Origin: Nicotiana tabacum
Lineage: Eukaryota > Streptophyta > Magnoliopsida > Solanales > Solanaceae
Direction: 5' to 3'
NCBI RefSeq assembly: GCF_000715075.1
Contig: NC_134101.1
Location: forward strand, 132,136,237-132,200,236
Length of the DNA: 64,000 nt
Each line of letters begins with the position of its first letter. Within the stretch, counting starts at the first letter, position 1. The translations under genes were made by a program, and so were the position numbers. Below, in pieces: positions 56,601 to 64,000 of the stretch. The notes below the pieces were generated by a model. The model did no database searches. It was not told where the DNA came from and worked only from the letters and a program-made list of their open reading frames with translations.

Positions 56601-59000
56601 ACTGTATTCCCTTGTTCTCCAGGTGGGCGCATGATTGTCCAAACTTGAACTATATTCCCTTGTTCTCCAGGTGGGCGCCTGATTGCCAAAACCTGAACTA
56701 CATTCCCTTGTTCTCCAGGTGGGCACCTGATTGCCAAAACTTGAACTGTATTCCCTTAATCTCCTTGAACTGTATTCCCTTGTTCTCTAGGTTGGTGCTT
56801 GATTGCCCAAACTTGAATTGTATTCCCTTGATCTCCAGGTGGGTGCCTAATTGCTAAAACCTGAACTGCATACCCTTGTTATCCAAGGGGCGCCTGATTG
56901 CCAAAATTTGAACTGTATTCCCTTGTTCTCCTGGTGGGTGCCTGATTGCCAAAACTTGAACTATATTCCCTTGTTCTCCAGGTGGGCGCCTAAATGCCAA
57001 AACTTGAAACTGTTTTCCCTAGTTCTCCAGGTGGGCGCCTGATTGCCAAAACTTTAAACTATATTCCCTTCTTCTCCATGTAGGAGCTTGACTACTAAAA
57101 CTTGAACTGTATTCCCTTGTTCTCCAGGTGGGTGCCTGATTGCCAAAACTTGAACTGTATTTCCTTGTTCTCCAAGTGGGCGACTAATTGCCAAAACTTA
57201 AACTGTATTCCCTTGTTCTCTAGGTGGGCGCCTGATTGCCGAAACTTGAACTGTATTCCCTTGTTCTCTAGGTGGGCGCCTGATTGCCAAAACTTGAACT
57301 GTATTCCCTGTTTCTCCAAGTGGGCGCCTAATTGCAAAAACTTGAATTGTATTCCCTTTTTCTCCATGTAGGCGCTTGATTGCCAAACTGTAACTGTATT
57401 CCCTTGTTCTCCAGGTAGGCGCCTGATTGCCAAAACTTGAATTGTATTCCGTTGTTCTCCAGGTGGGCACCTGATTGCCCAAACTTGAACTGTATTCCCT
57501 TGTTCTCCATGTGGGTGCCTAATTGCAAAAACCTGAACTGCATTCCCTTGTTATCCAGGTGGGCGCCTGATTGCGAAAACTTGAACTGTATTCCCTTGTT
57601 CTCTACGAGGGTGCTTGATTGCCAAAACTTGAACTATATTCCCTTGTTCTCCAAGTGGGCGCATAAATGCCAAAACTTGAAACTGTTTTCCCTAAATCTC
57701 CAGGCAGGCGCCTGATTACCAAAACTTGAACTGTATTCCCTTGTTCTCCAGGTGGGCACCTGATTGCCAAAACTTAAACTGTATTCCCTTGTTCTCTAGG
57801 TGGGCGCCTGATTGCCAAAACTTGAACTGTATTCCCTGTTTCTACAGGTGGACACCTAATTGCGAAAACTTGAATTGTATTCCCTTGTTCTCCAGGTGGG
57901 CGCCTGATTGGCGAAACGTTAACTATATTTCCTTGTTCTCCAGGTGGGCGCCTGATTGCCAAAACTTTAACTATATTCCCTTGTTCTCCAGGTAGGCGCC
58001 TGATTGCCAAAACTTGAACTGTATTCCCTTGTTCTCCAGGTGGGCGCCTGATTGCCAATACTTGAACTATATTCCCTTGTTCTCCAGGTGGGCGCCTGAT
58101 TGCCGAAACTTTAACTATATTCCCTTGTTCTCCAGGTAGGCGCCTGATTGCCAAAACTTGAACTGTATTCCCTTGTTCTCCAGGTGGGCGCCTGATTGCC
58201 AATACTTGAACTATATTCCCTTGTTCTCCAGGTGGGCGCCTGATTGCCGAAACTTTAACTGTATTCCCTTGTTCTCCAGGTGGGTGCCTGATTGCCAAAA
58301 CTTGAACTGTATTCCCTTGTTCTCCAGGTGGGCACCTGATTGCCGAAACTTAAATTGTATTGCCTTGTTCTCTAGGTGGGCGCCTGATTGCCAAAACTTG
58401 AACTGTATTCCCTGTTTCTACAGGTGGACGCCTAACTGCGAAAACTTGAATTGCATTCCCTTGTTCTCCAGGTGGGCGCCTGATTGCCAAAACTTTAACT
58501 GTATTCCCTTGTTCTCCAGGTAGGCGCCTAATTGCCAAAACTAGAACTGTATTCCCTTGTTCTCCAGGTGGGCGCCTGATTGCCAAAACTTGAACTATAT
58601 TCCCTTGTTCTCCAGGTGGGCGCCTGATTGCCAAAACTTGAACTGTATTCCCCTGTTCTCTAGGTGGGCACCTGATTGCCAAAACCTGAACTACATTCCC
58701 TTGTTTTATAAGTGGGCGCCTGATTGTCGATACTTGAACTGTATTCCCTTATTCTTCAGGTGGGCACCTGATTGCCAAAACTTGAACTGTATTCCCTTAT
58801 TCTCTAGGTGGGCGCCTAATTGCCAAAACTTGAGACTGTTTTCCCTTGTTCTCAAGGTTTCCGCCTAATTACCAAAACTTGAAACTTTATTCCCTTGTTC
58901 TCTAGGTAGGTGCTTGATTACTAAAACTTGAACTGTATTCCCTGTTTCTCCAGGTGGGCGCCTAATAGCGAAAACATGAACTGCATTCCTTTGTTCTCTA
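41605..59000 (+). repeat. Higher-order satellite units of 6,368 and about 6,884 bp
   Basis: Landmarks at 42,227, 42,810, 43,082, 43,599 and 44,185 recur 6,368 bp later (48,595, 49,178, 49,450, 49,967, 50,553). Those at 49,450-50,842 recur again 6,884 bp later (56,334-57,726). Landmarks at 43,599 and 46,616 show an internal 3,017-bp repeat. One offset changes from 6,789 to 6,884 between 55,967 and 56,334, which is a gain of about two monomers. Copies are nearly identical by translated comparison. Confidence 0.85.
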
Positions 59001-60269
59001 GGTGGGCGCCTGATTGCCGAAACTTGAACTGTATTCCCTTATTCTCCAGGTGGGCGCCTGATTGCCAAAACTTGAACTGTATTCCCTTGCTCTCCAGGTG
59101 GGTGCCTCATTGCAAAAACCTGAACTGCATTCCCTTGTTATCCAGGTGGGCGCCTGATTGCCAAAACTTGAACTATATTCCCTTGTTCTCCAGGAGGGTG
59201 CTTGATTGCCAAAACTTGAACTATATTCCCTTGTTCTCCAGGTGGGCACCTGATTGCCCAAACTTGAACTGTATTCCCTTTTTTTCAGGTGGGTGCCTGA
59301 TTGCCAAAACTTTAACTATATTCCCTTGTTCTTTAGGTGGGCGCCTGATTGCCAAAACATGAATTTTATGCCCTTGTTCTCCAGGTGGGCGCCTGATTTC
59401 CCAAACTTTAACTGTATTCCCTTGCTCTCCAGTTGGGTGCCTGATTGGCCCAACTTTAACTGTATTCCCTTGTTCTCAAGGTGGGCGCCTAATTGCCTAA
59501 ACTTGAACTGTATTCCCTTGTTCTCCAGGTGGGCGCCTAATTGCCAAAACTTGAATTCTATTCCCTTGTTCTCCAAGTGGGCACCTAATAGCGAAAATTT
59601 GAACTGCATTCCTTTGTTCTTTAGGTGGGCGCCTGATTGGCGAAACTTGAACTGTATTCCCTTATTCTCCAGGTGGGCGCCTGATTGCCAAAACTTGAAC
59701 TGTATTCCCTTATCTTCCAGATGGGTGCCTGATTGCAAAAACATTAACTATATTCCCTTGTTCTCCAGGTGGGTGCCTGATTGCCAAAACTTGAATTGTA
59801 TGCCCTTGTTCTCCAGGTGGGCGCCTGATTGCAAAAACTTGAACTGTATGCCCTTGTTCTCCAGGTGGGCACCTGATTGCCCAAACTTGAACTGAATTCC
59901 CTTGTTTTCAGGTGGGTGCCTGATTGCCAAAACTTTAACTATATTCCCTTGTTCTCCAGGCGGGTGCTTGATTGCCAAAACTTGAATTGTATGCCCTTGT
60001 TCTCCAGGTGGGCGCCTGATTGCCCAAACTTTAACTGTATTCCCTTGCTCTCCAGGTGGGTGCCTGATTGGCCAAACTTTAACTGTATTCCCTTGTTCTC
60101 CAGGTAGGTGCCTGATTGCCCAAACTTGAATTGTATTCCCTTGTTCTCCAGGTGGGTGCCTGATTGCCAAAACTTGAACTGTATTCCCTTGTTCTCCAGG
60201 TGGGTGCTTGGTTACCAAAACTTGAACTGTATTCCCTTGTTCTCCAGGTGGACGCCTGATTACCAAAAC

Positions 60270-63200
60270 TTGAACTTAATCCTCTTGTTCTCTAGGTGGG
60301 CGCCTGATTGTGAAAACTTGAACTGTATTCCCTTGTTCTCCAGGTAGGCGCATGATTGCCCAAACTTGAACTATATTCCCTTGTTCTCCAGGTGGGCGCC
60401 TGATTGCCAAAACTTGAATTGTATGCCCTTGTTCTCCAGGTGGGCGCCTGATTGCCCAAACTTTAACTGTATTCCCTTGCTCTCCAGGTGGGCGCCTGAT
60501 TGCCCAAACTTTAACTGTATTCCCTTGCTCTCCAGGTGGGTGCCTGATTGGCCAAACTTTAACTGTATTCCCTTGTTCTCCAGGTGGGCGCCTGATTGCC
60601 AAAACTTGAACTGTATTCCCTTGTTCTCCAGATTGCCGCCTGATTTCCAAAACATGAAACTTTATTCCCTATTTCTCCAGGTGGGCGCCTAATTGCCAAA
60701 ACTTGAATTGTATTCCCTTGTTCTCCAGGTGGGTGCCTAAACGCCAAAACTTGAAAATGTTTTCCCTTGTTCTCCTGGTGGGAGCCTCATTGCCAAAACT
60801 TGAAATTGTATTCCCTTTTTCTCCAAGTAGGTGCTTGATTACCAAAACTTGAACTGTATTCCCTTGTTCTCCAGGTGGGCACCTGATTGAGAAAACTTGA
60901 ACAGTATTCCCTTGTTCTCCAGGTGGTCGCCTGATTGCCAAAACTTGAATTGTATGCCCCTGTTCTCCAGGTGGGCGCCTGATTGCCCAAACTTTAACTG
61001 TATTCCCTTGCTCTCCAGGTGGGTGCCTGATTGCCCAAACTTTAACTGTATTCCCTTGTTCTCCAGGTGGGTGCCTGATTGCCCAAACTTGAATTGTATT
61101 CCCTTGTTCTCCAGGTGGGTGCCTGATTGCCAAAACTTGAACTGTTTTCCCTTGTTCTCCAGGTGGGTGTTTGGTTACCAAAACTTGAACTGTATTCCCT
61201 TGTTCTCCAAGTGGACGACTGATTACCAAAACTTGAACTTAATCCTCTTGTTCTCTAGGTGGGCGCCTGATTGCGAAAACTTGAACTGTATTCCCTTGTT
61301 CTCCAGGTAGGCACATGATTGCCCAAACTTGAACTATATTCCCTTGTTCTCCAGGTGGGCGCCTGATTGCCAAAACTTGAATTGTATGCCCTTGTTCTCC
61401 AGGTGGGCGCCTGATTGCCCAAACTTTAACTGTATTCCCTTGCTCTCCAGGTGGGCGCCTGGTTGCCCAAACTTTAATTGTATTCCCTTGCTCTCCAGGT
61501 GGGTGCCTGATTGGCCAAACTTTAACTGTATTCCCTTGTTCTCTAGGTGGGCGCCTGATTGCCAAAACTTGAACTGTATTCCCTTGTTCTCCAGATTGCC
61601 GCCTGATTGCCAAAACTTGAAACTTTATTCCCTATTTCTCCAGGTGGGCGCCTAATTGCCAAAACTTGAATTGTATTCCCTTGTTCTCCAGGTGGGTGCC
61701 TAAATGCCAAAAGTTGAAAATGTTTTCCCTTGTTCTCCAGGTGGGCGCCTCATTGCCAAAACTTGAAATTGTATTCCCTTTTTCTCCAAGTAGGTGCTTG
61801 ATTACCAAAACTTGAACTGTATTCCCTTGTTCTCCAGGTGGGCACCTGATTGAGAAAACTTGAACAGTATTCCCTTGTTCTCCAGGTGAGCGCCTGATTG
61901 CCAAAACATGAACGGTATTCCCTTATTCTCTAGGTGGGCGCCTGATTGCCAAAACTTTAACTATATTCCCTTGTTCTCCAGGTGGGCGCCTGATTGCGAA
62001 AACTTTAACTGTATTCCCTTGTTCTCAGGTGGGTGCCTGATTGCCAAAACTTGAACTGTATTCCCTTGTTCTCCAGGTGGGTGCCTGATTGCCAAAACTT
62101 GAACTGTAATCCCTTGTTCTCCAGGTGGGCGCCTGATTGCCAAAACTTGAACTGTATTCCCTTATTCTCCAGATTGCCGCCTGATTGCCAAAACTTGAAA
62201 CTTTATTCCCTATTTCTCCAGGTGGGCGCCTAATTGCCAAAACTTGAATTGTATTCCCTTGTTCTCCAGGTGGGTGCCTAAACGCCAAAACTTGAAAATG
62301 TTTTCCCTTGTTCTCCTGGTGGGCGCCTCATTGCCAAAACTTGAAATTGTATTCCCTTTTTCTCCAAGTAGGTGCTTGATCACCAAAACTTGAACTGTAT
62401 TCCCTTGTTCTCCAGGTGGGCACCTGATTGAGAAAACTTGAACAGTATTCCCTTGTTCTCCAGGTGGGCGCCTGATTGCCAAAACTTGAATTGTATGCCC
62501 TTGTTCTCCAGGTGGGCGCCTGATTGCCCAAACTTTAACTGTATTCCCTTGCTCTCCAGGTGGGTGCCTGATTGCCCAAACTTTAACTGTATTCCCTTGT
62601 TCTCCAGGTGGGTGCCTGATTGCCCAAACTTGAATTGTATTCCCTTGTTCTCCAGGTGGGTGCCTGATTGCCAAAACTTGAACTGTATTCCCTTGTTCTC
62701 TAGGTGGGCGCCTGATTGCCAAAACTTGAACTGTATTCCCTTGTTCTCCAGATTGCCGCCTGATAGCCAAAACTTGAAACTTTATTCCCTATTTCTCCAG
62801 GTGGGCGCCTAATTGCCAAAACTTGAACTGTATTCCCTTGTTCTCCAGGTAGGCGCATGATTGCCCAAACTTGAACTATATTCCCTTGTTCTCCAGGTGG
62901 GCGCCTGATTGCCAAAACTTGAATTGTATGCCCTTGTTCTCCAGGTGGGCGCCTGATTGCCCAAACTTTAACTGTATTCCCTTGCTCTCCAGGTGGGCGC
63001 CTGATTGCCCAAACTTTAACTGTATTCCCTTGCTCTCCAGGTGGGTGCCTGATTGGCCAAACTTTAACTGTATTCCCTTGTTCTCTAGGTGGGCGCCTGA
63101 TTGCCAAAACTTGAACTGTATTCCCTTGTTCTCCAGATTGCCGCCTGATAGCCAAAACTTGAAACTTTATTCCCTATTTCTCCAGGTGGGCGCCTGATTG

Positions 63201-64000
63201 CCAAAACTTGAACTGTATTCCCTTGTTCTCCAGGTAGGCGCATGATTGCCCAAACTTGAACTATATTCCCTTGTTCTCCAGGTGGGCGCCTGATTGCCAA
63301 AACTTGAATTGTATGCCCTTGTTCTCCAGGTGGGCGCCTGATTGCCCAAACTTTAACTGTATTCCCTTGCTCTCCAGGTGGGCGCCTGATTGCCCAAACT
63401 TTAACTGTATTCCCTTGCTCTCCAGGTGGGTGCCTGATTGCCCAAACTTTAACTGTATTCCCTTGTTCTCCAGGTGGGTGCCTGATTGCCCAAACTTGAA
63501 TTGTATTCCCTTGTTCTCCAGGTGGGTGCCTGATTGCCAAAACTTGAACTGTATTCCCTTGTTCTCTAGGTGGGCGCCTGATTGCCAAAACTTGAACTGT
63601 ATTCCCTTGTTCTCCAGATTGCCGCCTGATAGCCAAAACTTGAAACTTTATTCCCTATTTCTCTAGGTGGGCGCCTGATTGCGAAAACTTGAACTGTATT
63701 CCCTTGTTCTCCAGGTAGGCGCATGATTGCCCAAACTTGAACTATATTCCCTTGTTCTCCAGGTGGGCGCCTGATTGCCAAAACTTGAATTGTATGCCCT
63801 TGTTCTCCAGGTGGGCGCCTGATTGCCCAAACTTTAACTGTATTCCCTTGCTCTCCAGGTGGGCGCCTGATTGCCCAAACTTTAACTGTATTCCCTTGCT
63901 CTCCAGGTGGGTGCCTGATTGGCCAAACTTTAACTGTATTCCCTTGTTCTCTAGGTGGGCGCCTGATTGCCAAAACTTGAACTGTATTCCCTTGTTCTCC
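60270..64000 (+). repeat. Short higher-order units (385-963 bp) at the right end
   Basis: The block ending with CCAGATTGCCGCCTGAT recurs at offsets 963 (60,276 to 61,239), then 385 (62,700 to 63,085) and 481 (63,085 to 63,566). These correspond to 20, 8 and 10 monomers plus 1-3 bases from the +1 monomers they contain. The last copies differ by only a few bases, the most homogeneous part of the window. Confidence 0.82.

Larger units (their letters stand above)
31639..64000 (+). repeat. 48-bp satellite array, right block (continues past the window)
   Basis: Uninterrupted satellite in the same orientation to the window end. It has clearer higher-order structure than the left part: 2.0-2.5-kb units to about 40.7 kb, 6.37/6.88-kb units to about 59 kb, then short units of 0.39-0.96 kb. 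Rearranged monomers mark copies, for example TTGTTGCCTGATTGCC deletions near 37,096, 39,561 and 54,646, and the GGGTTCTCCAGGTGGG partial duplication near 43,120, 46,137, 49,488, 54,309 and 56,373. No gene is seen. Confidence 0.97.

Noticed and set aside
1..64000. Dozens of 60-300-codon ORFs with a 16-residue period on both strands of the satellite
   Set aside because: The monomer is 48 bp, a multiple of 3, and five of the six consensus frames lack a stop, so long ORFs arise automatically. By chance roughly half of random 48-base frames would be open. Variation is spread over all codon positions, and frames break at every 49-bp monomer.

Overview
This window is plant nuclear DNA. About 55 kb of it is one head-to-tail array of a 48-bp satellite, interrupted by two insertions. 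The first is a nearly complete endogenous pararetrovirus (family Caulimoviridae) at about 3,651-12,022. The second is a 529-bp non-autonomous hAT-type transposon at 31,110-31,638. I see no ordinary host gene, tRNA, rRNA or CRISPR array. A plant host follows from the caulimovirid with its initiator-tRNA-Met primer site and from the satellite/hAT context. The species cannot be named from the sequence.

Satellite (1-3,650; 12,023-31,109; 31,639-64,000). The monomer is 48 bp, with core TTGTTCTCCAGGTGGGCGCC, and always has the same orientation, giving roughly 1,150 copies. Variants include a 24-bp half-monomer, a 49-bp +1 class and several recurrent deletions. They recur in the same order, so the array has higher-order structure. 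There is a paired block 14.55 kb apart that flanks the virus, 0.86-, 1.46- and 3.5-kb spaced copies at 13-25 kb, 2.0-2.5-kb units at 32-40 kb, 6.37/6.88-kb units with an internal 3.02-kb period at 41.6-59 kb, and short 0.39-0.96-kb units at 60-64 kb. Because 48 is a multiple of 3 and five of the six consensus frames have no stop, the array is full of long spurious ORFs, which I do not annotate as genes.

Pararetrovirus (all genes on the minus strand). Read in the sense direction from 12,022 down, it has a 0.42-kb redundant end, a tRNA-Met primer site (11,588-11,600), a 73-aa ORF, a coiled-coil/coat protein reading frame broken by one stop and one frameshift, an intact movement protein, an intact protease-reverse transcriptase-RNase H, an intact TAV-like protein, a 35S-type promoter with a downstream poly(A) signal, three small ORFs, and then the first bases of the primer site again. 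It is one full circle (about 7.94 kb) plus about 0.42 kb of terminal redundancy. The left end lies exactly at the primer-site discontinuity. The gene order CP, MP, RT, TAV resembles Cavemovirus/Solendovirus-type genomes, but placement needs a tree.

The most interesting points are: the insertion geometry, which can be read against paralogous empty sites in the same array; a retropepsin-like but catalytically altered domain at the C-terminus of the movement protein; a packed set of small ORFs between promoter and primer site; and the nested higher-order satellite structure.
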